Of a stretch of 64,000 bases of DNA, positions 51,475-61,068 are shown piece after piece. The notes beneath the pieces are model-generated. The model searched no databases. It worked only from the letters and a program-made list of their open reading frames with translations, and was not told where the DNA came from. Both the position numbers and the translations under genes were made by a program. The number at the start of each line of letters is the position of its first letter. Within the stretch, counting starts at the first letter, position 1. This stretch comes from Eubacterium sp. GTDB lineage: Bacteria; Bacillota; Clostridia; Peptostreptococcales; Anaerovoracaceae. The DNA is taken from positions 118,712 to 182,711 of the forward strand of contig JAFWJS010000035.1 of assembly GCA_017511535.1 (NCBI GenBank), read 5' to 3'.

Positions 51475-52469
51475 TGGAAACATTGTATTTAGGCACAAGT
51501 GAAGAGGATATAGCAAGAGCTGGCGAGATCGTTGCGAACGGCGGTCTCGTCGCTTTTCCGACTGAGACGGTATACGGCCTCGGGGCAGATGCGTTCGATC
51601 CGGAAGCAGTTGAAAACATTTACACGGTCAAAGGCCGCCCTGCGGATAACCCGAGTATAGTGCATATCTCCGCACGGGAACAGATGAAGCTGCTGACGCC
51701 GGAGGTGACTCCTATGATGGAGCGTGTCATGGATGCCTTCTGGCCGGGTCCTGTGACTATGATCTGCCTCAAGACTGATGAGGTGCCATATGTCACTACA
51801 GGAGGACTTGAGTCTGTCGGCATCAGGATGCCGTCCAGTGAAGCGGCGCGTGCGCTGATCGACGCGGCAGGCTGCCCCATAGCCGCTCCTTCAGCAAATC
51901 TTTCGGGAAAGCCGAGCCCGACGTCGGCGGATCACGTAAAGGATGACTTTGACGGCAAGATAGGCGCGATAATCGACGGAGGCCCGTGCGAGATAGGGAT
52001 CGAGTCCACAGTCATAGACATGACGGGCGATGTGCCGATGATACTCAGACCGGGGATCATGACGCAGGAAGATTTCGAGGAGAAGCTTGGTGTGCCGGTG
52101 ATCCTGGACCCTGCTCTTAATAAGAAGCCGGATGACCCGGACTTCCACCCGAAAGCACCGGGCATGAAATACAGGCACTATGCGCCGAAGGCTCCGATGA
52201 TAATCTTCGAAGGCGAAGAGGAGGCCGTGCTCGAGGCGATCGAGCGCGAAAAGACCGAGCACGAAATGGCAGGCGAGGATGTAGTCGTAATAACCTTCGG
52301 AGAAGATGAGGCAGTAGACGCGGCAAGAGAGCTGTTTGCAAGGCTCCGTGAGGCAGATAAAGAGAACGCTGACCTTATACTTGCGGCGGCGCTCCCGCAG
52401 AAAGGCGTCGGCTTTTCTGTTATGAACCGCATGCTTAAATCAGCGGGATTCAACATACGGAAAGTATAG
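51474..52469 (+). CDS. tsaC: L-threonylcarbamoyladenylate synthase (Sua5 type)
   Basis: This enzyme makes the activated intermediate for the t6A37 tRNA modification. The YrdC domain shows GGLVAFPTETVYGLGADAF, KGRPADNPSIVHI, FWPGPVTMI and PSANLSGKPSPTSA. A C-terminal Sua5 domain (~215-331) follows, with the linker SPGMKYRHYAPKAP-like sequence KAPGMKYRHYAPKAP. Length 331 fits Sua5 rather than the short TsaC. ATG 51474 overlaps the prfA stop. Confidence 0.94.
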   Translation: METLYLGTSEEDIARAGEIVANGGLVAFPTETVYGLGADAFDPEAVENIYTVKGRPADNPSIVHISAREQMKLLTPEVTPMMERVMDAFWPGPVTMICLKTDEVPYVTTGGLESVGIRMPSSEAARALIDAAGCPIAAPSANLSGKPSPTSADHVKDDFDGKIGAIIDGGPCEIGIESTVIDMTGDVPMILRPGIMTQEDFEEKLGVPVILDPALNKKPDDPDFHPKAPGMKYRHYAPKAPMIIFEGEEEAVLEAIEREKTEHEMAGEDVVVITFGEDEAVDAARELFARLREADKENADLILAAALPQKGVGFSVMNRMLKSAGFNIRKV

Positions 52470-52507
52470 CGGCCAGGCATAACAGCAGTGTGTTATTGTG
52501 TGTTATT

Positions 52508-52560
52508 GGGGACGGTTCCTAAAAACACAAAAAAGTGTGTTTTTAGGAACCGTCCCCTTT
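52508..52560 (+). repeat. REP-like dispersed repeat, copy D (22-bp perfect palindrome)
   Basis: The left arm 52508-52529 starts GGGGACGGTTCC and continues TAAAAACACA; the right arm 52536-52557 is its exact reverse complement, with the loop AAAAAG between. TTT follows, so it also resembles a terminator for the prfA-tsaC unit. Confidence 0.92.
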
Positions 52561-52651
52561 TACATACTTATAAGCATCAAAAAGCAATCATTATGTGAGC
52601 TGCGCCGCCATATTCACGTTAAAGTACCACTTCAGTTTGATCTATAAATCC

Positions 52652-52680
52652 GTGACACTGGCTTTGTTATATGCTAAAAT
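52652..52680 (+). promoter_or_regulatory. Promoter for rpiB-upp
   Basis: GTGACA (52652-52657) and TAAAAT (52675-52680) with a 17-base spacer. Confidence 0.6.
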
Positions 52681-52751
52681 AAAGCAGGACTGAAAGCAGG
52701 TCCGGGGGCATTGGAGAAAGACTTGGATCAAGATCAGAAAGGATCAGAAAA

Positions 52752-53183
52752 ATGGTAATCGCAATGGCATGTGACCACGCGGGATATCCGCTGAAGATCA
52801 CGATCAAGGAGCATCTTAAATCAAGAGGGATCGACGTGGTCGACCTTGGTACAGACTCAGAAGATCCTGTAGATTATCCTGTCTACGGAAAGAAACTGGG
52901 CGAATATGTTGCAGCGAAGAAGGCAGACCTCGGCGTCGCTGTATGCGGTACAGGGATCGGTATCTCGATGGCGTGCAACAAGGTAAAGGGAATCAGATGC
53001 GCACTCTGCACATCGGTAGAAATGGGGCAGAAGGCCAAACAGCATAATAATGCGAACATCCTCGCGCTGGGCGGAAGGACGACAGATCCGGAGCTCGCCG
53101 TGAAGATCGTGGATGCATGGCTTAGTGAATCGTTCCTCGGACAGCATCATACAAGACGTATCGAGATGCTGGATGAGATGTAG
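52752..53183 (+). CDS. rpiB: Ribose-5-phosphate isomerase B
   Basis: RpiB interconverts ribose-5-phosphate and ribulose-5-phosphate. The family motifs are [33 protein letters not shown] and the catalytic-Cys loop [16 protein letters not shown]. Length 143 is normal. GAAAGGATC precedes the start. It is followed 22 bases later by upp, both feeding PRPP-linked pathways. Confidence 0.95.
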   Translation: MVIAMACDHAGYPLKITIKEHLKSRGIDVVDLGTDSEDPVDYPVYGKKLGEYVAAKKADLGVAVCGTGIGISMACNKVKGIRCALCTSVEMGQKAKQHNNANILALGGRTTDPELAVKIVDAWLSESFLGQHHTRRIEMLDEM

Positions 53184-53205
53184 ATTTGATACAGGAGGAA
53201 AGCAA

Positions 53206-53835
53206 ATGAGTAAGGTTTATGTTTTTGATCATCCGCTGATCCAGCACAAGGTCTCAATGATGCGTGACAAGAAAACGACGACCAAGGACTTCCGCCAGCT
53301 GGCGCAGGAAGTAGTTACGCTGATGACATTCGAAGCCACAAGAGATCTTCCTCTCAAGGATGTAGAGATCGAGACTCCTATCTGCAAGGGCACGTTCAAG
53401 ATGCTTGCAGGTGAGGACATCGCTATCGTCCCTATTCTGAGAGCGGGGCTTGGATTCCTTGATGGAGTACTCTCGCTTGTTCCTAACGCAAAGGTTGGAT
53501 TCGTAGGACTGTACAGAGATCCTGACACGCATGAGCCTGTTGAATATTACTGCAAGCTTCCGGAAGACATCGACAAGCGTAAGGTCTTCGTTGTTGACCC
53601 GATGCTCGCGACGGGCGGAAGCGGCGCTGACGCTGTACAGCTCATCAAGGACAAGGGCGCGAAAGATATCAGCTTCATGTGTCTTATCGCTGCTCCTGAA
53701 GGGATCGAAGCGATGCAGAAGGCTCATCCTGACGTAGACATCTACATCGCAGCAAAGGACGATCACCTGAACGAGAACGCGTACATCGTACCTGGACTGG
53801 GAGACGCAGGAGACAGGCTGTACGGAACGAAATAA
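53206..53835 (+). CDS. upp: Uracil phosphoribosyltransferase
   Basis: Upp salvages uracil to UMP with PRPP. The PRPP loop is [17 protein letters not shown], with [20 protein letters not shown] and the C-terminal [14 protein letters not shown], the uracil-binding end. AGGAGGAAAG precedes ATG 53206; the frame is open upstream but that part overlaps rpiB. Length 209 is normal. Confidence 0.96.
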   Translation: MSKVYVFDHPLIQHKVSMMRDKKTTTKDFRQLAQEVVTLMTFEATRDLPLKDVEIETPICKGTFKMLAGEDIAIVPILRAGLGFLDGVLSLVPNAKVGFVGLYRDPDTHEPVEYYCKLPEDIDKRKVFVVDPMLATGGSGADAVQLIKDKGAKDISFMCLIAAPEGIEAMQKAHPDVDIYIAAKDDHLNENAYIVPGLGDAGDRLYGTK

Positions 53836-53893
53836 GGAACGCTGTAAACGACGCGTTCTCTGAAGCAGAGTTTCATATATAAAGGCAGCAGTA

Positions 53894-53921
53894 AGGGAGA
53901 GTCAGCTTATCCGGGCTCTCC
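53894..53921 (+). terminator. Possible terminator or leader hairpin between upp and tyrS
   Basis: GGGAGAG (53894-53900) / CTCTCCC (53915-53921) and then a second hairpin GCGGGC (53942-53947) / GCCCGC (53956-53961). The first lacks a good T-run. No T-box sequence was recognised in front of tyrS. Confidence 0.5.
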
Positions 53922-53983
53922 CGTGATTTGATTATAGCGATGCGGGCATTTTGCCGCCCGCAGTGAGAAACTGGAGGGAATTA

Positions 53984-55321
53984 ATGAAGAGCCTTATACC
54001 GGACAGTGTAAGCAAGTATGACAACGTATACGACGTATTGAAAGAGCGTGGATTCATCGAGCAGGTCACAGACGAGGAAGCTGTAAGGAAGCTCCTTACA
54101 GAGAACAAGATCCGCTTTTATATCGGATTCGATCCGACAGCGGACTGCCTTCACGTCGGTCACTTCATGCAGATCATAATCATGATGTACATGCTGAAAT
54201 ACGGCCACACACCAGTGGCTTTGCTTGGAGGCGGGACCGGCATGGTAGGAGACCCGTCCGGCCGTACAGACATGCGTAAAATGATGGACACAAAGACGAT
54301 CGACGATAACTGCGAGAAATTCAAAAAGCTGTTCGACCGTTTCCTTGAGTTCGACGATGGATGGAAGTACGAGGGCAACCGCGGCGTATATGAGCCTGGT
54401 AAGCAGAACAGAGATCCGGAGCCGGGCAAGGCGATCAGCGTGAACAACGCGGAGTGGCTCAGACCGGTCAATTATATTGAGTTCGTGAGAGAGATCGGCA
54501 GACACTTCAACGTCAATACGATGTTGAGGTCGGAAGCGTTCAAACAGCGTATGGCAAGAGAGAGCGGACTGTCATTCCTGGAGTTCAATTACATGCTTAT
54601 GCAGGCATACGACTTCATGGTACTCTCAAGAGACCTTGACGTTAAGATGGAGTTCGGCGGAAACGACCAGTGGTCCAACATCATCGCCGGAGTCGACCTT
54701 TCCAGGAAGATGCTGGATAAGGAAGTTTACGGCATGACATTCTCTCTTCTCACAAACAGTGAAGGCAAGAAGATGGGCAAGACCGCGAAGGGCGCGCTTT
54801 GGCTGTCAGCAGACAGATGCTCACCGTTCGAGTTCTTCCAGTACTGGAGAAACGTAGGTGACGCCGACGTCAATAAATGCCTGCGTATGCTTACTTTCCT
54901 CCCTATGGAGGAGGTCAACAGACTTTCGTCGCTCGAGGGAGCTGAGCTGAATAAAGCAAAGGAAATACTGGCATATGAAGTAACAAAGCTCGTACACGGT
55001 GAGGAAGAAGCGAAAAAGGCGCTCGAAGGAGCCAGAGCCGCGTTCGGAGGAGGCGCTCAGGATACGTCCAATATCCCTTCAGTGGAGATGGAAGCATCAG
55101 CCTTTGACGGCGAGGGAATGGGCCTTGTGAATCTCATCAGAGAGATCGGTCTTGTACCGAGCAACGGCGAGGGATTCCGCACTATCAAGCAGGGCGGACT
55201 TACTGTAAACGACGAGAAAGTCGAAGATACACATAAGATGATCACAGCCGAGGACTTCAAGGACGGCGAGCTCGTGATAAGAAAAGGTAAAAAGAAATTC
55301 ATTAAAGTGGTTCTGAAATAA
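53984..55321 (+). CDS. tyrS: Tyrosyl-tRNA synthetase
   Basis: TyrRS charges tRNA-Tyr. The class I motifs are [17 protein letters not shown] (HIGH as HVGH) and [17 protein letters not shown] (KMSKS as KMGKT). The C-terminal S4-like RNA-binding domain is present ([19 protein letters not shown]). GGAGGGAATTA precedes ATG 53984; the frame is open to 53951. Length 445, slightly longer than the usual ~420, with an insertion in the catalytic domain near [19 protein letters not shown]. Confidence 0.95.
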   Translation: MKSLIPDSVSKYDNVYDVLKERGFIEQVTDEEAVRKLLTENKIRFYIGFDPTADCLHVGHFMQIIIMMYMLKYGHTPVALLGGGTGMVGDPSGRTDMRKMMDTKTIDDNCEKFKKLFDRFLEFDDGWKYEGNRGVYEPGKQNRDPEPGKAISVNNAEWLRPVNYIEFVREIGRHFNVNTMLRSEAFKQRMARESGLSFLEFNYMLMQAYDFMVLSRDLDVKMEFGGNDQWSNIIAGVDLSRKMLDKEVYGMTFSLLTNSEGKKMGKTAKGALWLSADRCSPFEFFQYWRNVGDADVNKCLRMLTFLPMEEVNRLSSLEGAELNKAKEILAYEVTKLVHGEEEAKKALEGARAAFGGGAQDTSNIPSVEMEASAFDGEGMGLVNLIREIGLVPSNGEGFRTIKQGGLTVNDEKVEDTHKMITAEDFKDGELVIRKGKKKFIKVVLK

Positions 55322-55322
55322 A

Positions 55323-56606
55323 ATGTCTGCTGAAATATTTTATACCATATCAAAATACGCGGAGCTCATAAGCGGGCTTCCGTACTCGGCCGGCGAAAAG
55401 CCGAGGATAATATACAAGCGCGGCGGACAATGCTGGATGACCGTGAAAGACGCTGACTTTTCAGCGCTGGAGCCGGAAGATATAATCGACATCACAGATC
55501 ACGACAAGAGCCAGATCCCCGCAGCGGCGGCTTTGATGGAGTCGAGAAAGCTGAACGCGATGATCCTGTGCGATCCGCCGTATACGGATATCTGTATTGC
55601 GTCGCGCCACGAGATACCGGCCAGTCTGGATGACATGGCGCAGATCATCGGACCTGCCGTGAAGATCGTCGAGCCGGATGAAAAGCAGATCGCGAGAGCT
55701 CTGTCAAAGGCGACAGCTGTAATAGTGGAGAACAGCTGCCTGATCGCGGGCGGACGAAACCTGCGCGAGGCTTTTACCGCGCTTACGGTGGTGGAGAAGT
55801 CGGCAGAGACTATGCTTAAGGCACAGGTCATAGGCGGAGTAAAGCCGCTTGGCCCCAGGCTTTCACAGTTCATGCACCACAGATATCAGGCTAAGTACAG
55901 TAAAGAAGAAACTGAAATAGAAGACAGAGCAGAGGTTTTTGATCCTGAGCAGACAGCCGAAGCCGCTGAAGCTCCGGAAGAAGAAACTGCCGGCAGGAGT
56001 GAAGCCGCGAGCACGTGGACCGCGGGAAAGAACAGCCGCGAGCAGGAGCTCAGGGAGGAACTGGTCAGATACGGGAACCTTCTTGTGGAATATGGACTGG
56101 TTCAGGGCACATGGGGCAATCTTTCCGTTATGCTTGACAGGGACACGATGCTCTGTACGCCTTCAGGGCTGAGCTATGACAGACTCGGGCCGGAGGATAT
56201 GGTGAAGGTGAGCATAAGCAGCCTTAAATATGAAGGTATTCACAGACCGACCTCGGAGAAGGACATGCACGCCGGTATATACAGAAAATATCCGGACGTG
56301 AACGCTGTTATCCATACACACAGCAAGTACTGTTCGGTATTCGCCGCGGCTTCTATGCCTCTTCAGGTCGAATCTGCCGGGAAAATGCAGGCGCTTGGCG
56401 AGATAATAGGCGTCAGCAAGTATGCGCTTGCCGGGACCAGGGGTATCACGAAGAACGCAGTGAAGGCCATGAAAAGCTCTCCGGGATGCATACTGTCGCA
56501 TCACGGCATGATAGCAAAGGGCAGGGATCTGGAAGACGCTTTCAGAAACGTCCAGCTGATCGAGGAAGCGGCCAGAGAATATATAGATAAACGCTGGGAA
56601 AAGTGA
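55323..56606 (+). CDS. Tandem class II aldolase/adducin protein, first domain degenerate
   Basis: A 427-residue protein made of two related halves. The C-terminal half (~235-427) is a full class II aldolase/adducin domain: GTWGNLSVMLDRD, TPSGLSYDRLGPEDMV, PTSEKDMHAGIYRKYP, HTHSKYCS and SHHGMIAKG provide the zinc histidines and catalytic Glu. The N-terminal half (~1-190) repeats the same layout (WMTVKDADFSALEPEDIIDI, NAMILCDPPYTDICIAS, VIVENSCLIAGGRNLREAF) but lacks the metal histidines. A Glu/Ala-rich linker joins them. Sugar-phosphate or methylthioribulose-like substrates are possible. It starts one base after tyrS and overlaps the next gene. Confidence 0.82.
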   Translation: MSAEIFYTISKYAELISGLPYSAGEKPRIIYKRGGQCWMTVKDADFSALEPEDIIDITDHDKSQIPAAAALMESRKLNAMILCDPPYTDICIASRHEIPASLDDMAQIIGPAVKIVEPDEKQIARALSKATAVIVENSCLIAGGRNLREAFTALTVVEKSAETMLKAQVIGGVKPLGPRLSQFMHHRYQAKYSKEETEIEDRAEVFDPEQTAEAAEAPEEETAGRSEAASTWTAGKNSREQELREELVRYGNLLVEYGLVQGTWGNLSVMLDRDTMLCTPSGLSYDRLGPEDMVKVSISSLKYEGIHRPTSEKDMHAGIYRKYPDVNAVIHTHSKYCSVFAAASMPLQVESAGKMQALGEIIGVSKYALAGTRGITKNAVKAMKSSPGCILSHHGMIAKGRDLEDAFRNVQLIEEAAREYIDKRWEK

Positions 56607-59017
56607 TGATCAATCAGGGACTGTCCACAAAAGAAGCTGAAGAAAGGAAGAGCAAGGGGCTGGTAAACGTGGAAGTTGATCCTTCAACGCGTACCGTAAA
56701 GGAGATCGTGAAGGAAAACATCCTTACGTATTACAACCTCATTTTTGCTGTGCTCGCGGTGCTTCTGATAGCGGTCGGGCAGTTCAAGGATCTGACGTTC
56801 CTTCTGATCGTCGGATTCAACGCGGTGATCGGTATAGCGCAGGAGATACGGTCCAAGCAGATACTGGACAACCTGAAATTTGAAAAGATGCCGCGGGTCA
56901 CAGTGATCCGTGACGGAACTGAACAGGAGATACCTACAGAAGAGCTCGTGCTGGACGATGTGGTCAAGCTCGGCGCCGGCGCGCAGATCCCGGCAGACGC
57001 GGAAGTCATATCGGGAAGCGCTCAGGTAAATGAAGCTCTCGTTACAGGAGAATCTGACGAGATATCCAAAGGCGAAGGCGATAAGCTCCTCTCAGGAAGC
57101 TTCATAATTTCAGGTGACTGTTATGCCAGGCTTACAGCTGTAGGTAAAGAATCATATATATCAAAACTGCAGGTGGAAGCGACCAGACAGGGCAGGAAAG
57201 ACGACCGCTCACAGATGGTGAGAGACCTCGACAGACTGGTGATGATAATCGGTATCCTCATCATACCTATCGGCGCTGTATTGTTCATCCAGCAGTTCTA
57301 TGTTATGCATAACACGTTCCAGGCGAGCGTTACCAGCATGGTAGCCGCTGTTCTGGGGATGATACCTGAAGGACTTTATATGCTGACCAGTGTCGCCATG
57401 GTCGTATCAGCCATGCGGCTCGCGAAACAGGAAGTGCTTGTGCAGAATATGAGGAGTATCGAGACTCTTGCGAGAGTCGACGTCCTGTGCGTGGATAAGA
57501 CCGGAACGATAACAGAAAGCGACATGAAAGTCGACGGCATGCAGAGTATGATGCCTGAGAAATATGACGGACAGATCACGACGCTTATCGGAGATCTCGT
57601 GAAAGAGATGGATGCCGATAACGCGACCATGCAGGCGATGCAGGAGTATTTCACCGACACATCGGACAGGCATGCGGTAAGGACAGTGCCGTTCTCGTCG
57701 AGATATAAATACTGCGCCGCCATATATGACGACGGCTGTTATGTTCTCGGGGCGCCGGAGTTCGTTCTTGGCGGCAGCTATCCTCAGTATGAAAACAAGA
57801 TCAGCCTCATGAGCGAGAAGGGATACCGCGTACTTGCTTTTGCGGCGGTAGAGGAAGAGCCTGCGGGTGAGCCGATCAAAGGAAACTCCAGGATGCTTGC
57901 GGCGATATTCCTCACCAACCCGATCAGAAAATCAGCGCCGGCAACATTCAGGTATTTTGCCGATAACGGCGTGGAAGTGAAAGTCATTTCAGGAGACAAT
58001 CCGACGACTGTATCCAATATCGCCCAGGAAGCAGGTATCGTCGGAGCTGATAAATACATAGACGCAAGGAAGCTCAAGACACAGGAAGATATCGACGACG
58101 CTGTGATGGAATACAACGTGTTCGGGCGAGTGACGCCTGAGCAGAAGCGCATGTTCGTCGCGGCACTGAAGAGCCATAAGAAGACTGTAGGCATGACAGG
58201 CGACGGAGTCAACGACATACTCGCACTGAGAGACGCTGACTGCTCTGTCGCCATGGCGTCAGGAAGCGAGGCTGCATCCAACGCGGCTCAGCTCGTTCTG
58301 ATGGATTCAGACTTCTCCAGAATGCCCGGAGTCGTGGCAGAGGGAAGGCGTGTCGTGAACAACATCACCAAGTCGGCGACGCTGTACATGACCAAAAACA
58401 TTTTCTCGCTTCTTCTCGCGCTGTTCTCGATGGTCAGTGTTCTGCAGTATCCGCTGCAGCCTTCGCAGATCACTCTGATAAGCATGTTCGCGATAGGGAT
58501 ACCGTCGTTCATACTTGCTCTGGAGCCGAACAGCAAGAAGATAAAGGGGAGCTTCCTCGGAAACGTCTTCAAGATGGCGGCGCCTGCCGGTATCACGGTG
58601 TTCCTGTCAGTCAGCGCCCTCCTGATATTCGGAGACGTAATGAAGATAGAGCAGAACAGCCTGTCGACCGCGGCTGCGGCTCTGGTCGCTCTTGTGGAAT
58701 TCATGATACTTGCCCGCGTAGCGAAGCCTATGACGAAAATGCATCTTGCCATGCTCGCCGCTCTTATCGCAGGGTTCTTCTATGCGATAATATTCCATAA
58801 CGAGCTGTTCGGTATCAGTGATATGACATGGCAGACCATGCTTCTTCTCATAGTCTTCCTTATCGCCACACAGGCAGTGTTCCGGTATTTCTACAGGTTC
58901 ACTACGTTCGTCGGTATGCTGATGACTGCGGAAGGACGGGAAGAGCTGAGGAAGAAGAACGGAGGCAAGCTGATACAGATACACCTTACTCCGGATGAGG
59001 CCAAAAAGAAAAAGTAA
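56606..59017 (+). CDS. Cation-translocating P-type ATPase (P2/CtpE-like)
   Basis: An 803-residue membrane pump. The phosphorylation site is VDKTGTITESDMK with Asp297, the TGES loop is EALVTGESDEI, the fourth helix has MIPEGLYMLTSVAM (PEGL as in Ca2+-type pumps), and the hinge is MTGDGVNDILALRDAD. About six to eight hydrophobic helices flank the cytoplasmic domains. No N-terminal metal-binding domain of the CXXC kind is present, so heavy-metal export is unlikely; Ca2+ or a related divalent ion is the best guess. ATG 56606 overlaps the previous stop (GTGATG); GTG 56603 is possible. Confidence 0.9.
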   Translation: MINQGLSTKEAEERKSKGLVNVEVDPSTRTVKEIVKENILTYYNLIFAVLAVLLIAVGQFKDLTFLLIVGFNAVIGIAQEIRSKQILDNLKFEKMPRVTVIRDGTEQEIPTEELVLDDVVKLGAGAQIPADAEVISGSAQVNEALVTGESDEISKGEGDKLLSGSFIISGDCYARLTAVGKESYISKLQVEATRQGRKDDRSQMVRDLDRLVMIIGILIIPIGAVLFIQQFYVMHNTFQASVTSMVAAVLGMIPEGLYMLTSVAMVVSAMRLAKQEVLVQNMRSIETLARVDVLCVDKTGTITESDMKVDGMQSMMPEKYDGQITTLIGDLVKEMDADNATMQAMQEYFTDTSDRHAVRTVPFSSRYKYCAAIYDDGCYVLGAPEFVLGGSYPQYENKISLMSEKGYRVLAFAAVEEEPAGEPIKGNSRMLAAIFLTNPIRKSAPATFRYFADNGVEVKVISGDNPTTVSNIAQEAGIVGADKYIDARKLKTQEDIDDAVMEYNVFGRVTPEQKRMFVAALKSHKKTVGMTGDGVNDILALRDADCSVAMASGSEAASNAAQLVLMDSDFSRMPGVVAEGRRVVNNITKSATLYMTKNIFSLLLALFSMVSVLQYPLQPSQITLISMFAIGIPSFILALEPNSKKIKGSFLGNVFKMAAPAGITVFLSVSALLIFGDVMKIEQNSLSTAAAALVALVEFMILARVAKPMTKMHLAMLAALIAGFFYAIIFHNELFGISDMTWQTMLLLIVFLIATQAVFRYFYRFTTFVGMLMTAEGREELRKKNGGKLIQIHLTPDEAKKKK

Positions 59018-59034
59018 TGTATCTTAAGAAAAAC

Positions 59035-59062
59035 TTAACTTTTGATGGATATATGATATAAT
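59035..59062 (+). promoter_or_regulatory. Promoter for the Na/Pi cotransporter gene
   Basis: TTAACT (59035-59040) and TATAAT (59057-59062), 16 bases apart. The ~100-base leader contains CAGTCTGA (59093-59100) / TCAGAC-C-TG (59135-59143) around GCTCC / GGAGC. Confidence 0.55.
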
Positions 59063-59170
59063 ACATAATAATCCAATTATTACTTGAGTGGGCAGTCTGA
59101 TATATACGTGCTCCGGCTTTGGAGCAGACGGTGCTCAGACCTGTCAGGACTTTCATAAGGAGCAACTATA

Positions 59171-61066
59171 TTGGAACTATTCTATAGGATCGTGACGCTT
59201 CTCGGAGGACTTGCGATGTTCCTGTACGGAATGAGGCTCATGGGCGACGGGCTCAAGGCAAGTTCCGGAGGAGCAATGAAAGCAGCCCTTGCCAAGATAA
59301 CGGATAAACCGATCAAAGCGTTTATCCTGGGTCTGTTTGTCACATGCCTTATACAGAGCTCGACAGCTACGATCGTTCTGACCGTAGGTCTGGTAGGAGC
59401 TGAGTTTATCACATTCCGGCAGTCGATCGGGATAGTGCTCGGAGCTAATGTCGGGACTGCGATCACCGCGCAGATCATCAGGCTGATGGACGTACAGGCG
59501 TCCAGCGACAGCATTCTTTATTTCTTCAAATCAGACAACCTGGCGCCTCTGGCGCTGATAATCGGTATCGTTCTGATAATGTTCGTCAAATCTGCTTCCA
59601 GCAATAACGCAGGTACTATATGCATAGGATTCGGTATCCTGTTCTCAGGGCTGATGAACATGAGTGCGGCGGTATCATCGATGCACGATGTGCTGGAAGG
59701 CTTCATATTGTCATTCCAGAACAGTTATATACTGGGCTTCCTGTCAGGTATCGCGGTGACCGGTATAATACAGAGCTCGTCTGCGGTCATCGGTATACTG
59801 CAGTCTATAGCAAGCTCGATGGGCGTGATATTCTCCGGCGTGATAGCGGTCATAATCGGCGTCAATATCGGGGACTGCCTTACCACGTTCCTCGTATGCA
59901 GGATAGGCGCTGTGCCGTCACAGACAAGGACAGTTACCGTACATATTATATATAACATCTTTGCTGCGCTGCTCATTATCGTTTCACTCATCATACTCAG
60001 GACGACGGGCATTCTCGGAGACGACATATGGTATATGACGATGAACTCCGGCGGAGTCGCAAATGTCCACGGACTGTTCAGACTTATTCCTGCGGTAGTA
60101 TCACTCCCGTTCGTCGGTTTCTTCGCGGATCTTGCCGAGAAGATCGTTCCTGAGGTACACGATGATGAAGACGACAGAGATCCTATGCTTGAGGAAAACC
60201 TCCGCAAGCTGGACAGCAGGCTGATAACCAACCCGACCCTTGCTTTGAACGAGTCTTCCATCTTGATCGGAAACATGTGCGATGTTTCCATTCACAATTA
60301 TACGGCGGCCATACAGCAGCTGTTTGAGTTCGATCAGAAACGTGAAGACCGTATCCAGAGACGTGAGAATCTTCTGGACAGGATGGCTGACGCGACGAGC
60401 CAGTACATAGTTTCGGTATCTCCGTATATATCGAGAGATGAAGATAAAAAGCTGCAGAACTTCCAGCTGAAAGCCATAGTCTGCTTTGAGAGGATCGGCG
60501 ATCTTGCCGTGAATATCATCGAAAGTCTTGCGACACTCAGGGAGGCAAAGAAAACATTTTCAGGAGCCGCTCTGGAGGAGATCAGCATAGCGATGAACGC
60601 CGTAGGAGAGATCCTGGATTTGACTTCCGACGCATACGAGAGCGGTGACACCAAGATAGCTCAGAAGATAGAGCCGCTGGAAGAAGTGATAGACGAGATA
60701 GTCGAAGAACTGCAGGGACGTCATATGATAAGAATGACGGAACACAGATGCGACGTTTTCAACGGCACGTATTATCAGAACATACTGCTTAATCTGGAGA
60801 GAGTTTCAGACCAGTGCTCAGACCTTGCCGTTGCGTTGCTTGCCCGCAGGGACGAGTCTATCAGCGGCCATGAGCACCAGTATCTGCACAATCTGCATCA
60901 TTCCAATAACACCAACTACAAGCAGGCCTTCAAGAGCTTCTACAAGAAGTATTTTGATCAGCTGGAAGCTACTGATGATGTGGGAGAAAGCGACGGTGAA
61001 CAGCTCAGCATTGAAGAGACAGCCGCTATTGGGGATGAAACACCTGAAAACAGTGTGAATGCTTGA
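59171..61066 (+). CDS. Na+/phosphate cotransporter with PhoU-like domain
   Basis: A 631-residue NptA-type carrier. Two repeats carry the signature QSST (LIQSSTATIVLTVGLVGAE, IIQSSSAVIGILQS), each within helical hairpins, and GANVGTAITAQI and GVNIGDCLTTF are the matching loops. Residues ~370-580 form a PhoU-like helical bundle in the cytoplasm. The start is TTG 59171, with AAGGAG 9 bases upstream; no ATG is nearby. The C-terminus is acidic. Substrate Pi is inferred from the family. Confidence 0.9.
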   Translation: MELFYRIVTLLGGLAMFLYGMRLMGDGLKASSGGAMKAALAKITDKPIKAFILGLFVTCLIQSSTATIVLTVGLVGAEFITFRQSIGIVLGANVGTAITAQIIRLMDVQASSDSILYFFKSDNLAPLALIIGIVLIMFVKSASSNNAGTICIGFGILFSGLMNMSAAVSSMHDVLEGFILSFQNSYILGFLSGIAVTGIIQSSSAVIGILQSIASSMGVIFSGVIAVIIGVNIGDCLTTFLVCRIGAVPSQTRTVTVHIIYNIFAALLIIVSLIILRTTGILGDDIWYMTMNSGGVANVHGLFRLIPAVVSLPFVGFFADLAEKIVPEVHDDEDDRDPMLEENLRKLDSRLITNPTLALNESSILIGNMCDVSIHNYTAAIQQLFEFDQKREDRIQRRENLLDRMADATSQYIVSVSPYISRDEDKKLQNFQLKAIVCFERIGDLAVNIIESLATLREAKKTFSGAALEEISIAMNAVGEILDLTSDAYESGDTKIAQKIEPLEEVIDEIVEELQGRHMIRMTEHRCDVFNGTYYQNILLNLERVSDQCSDLAVALLARRDESISGHEHQYLHNLHHSNNTNYKQAFKSFYKKYFDQLEATDDVGESDGEQLSIEETAAIGDETPENSVNA

Positions 61067-61068
61067 GG

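Noticed and set aside
53836-53983. T-box leader before tyrS
   Set aside because: Two GC hairpins are present, but no TGG-containing antiterminator element or Stem I features.
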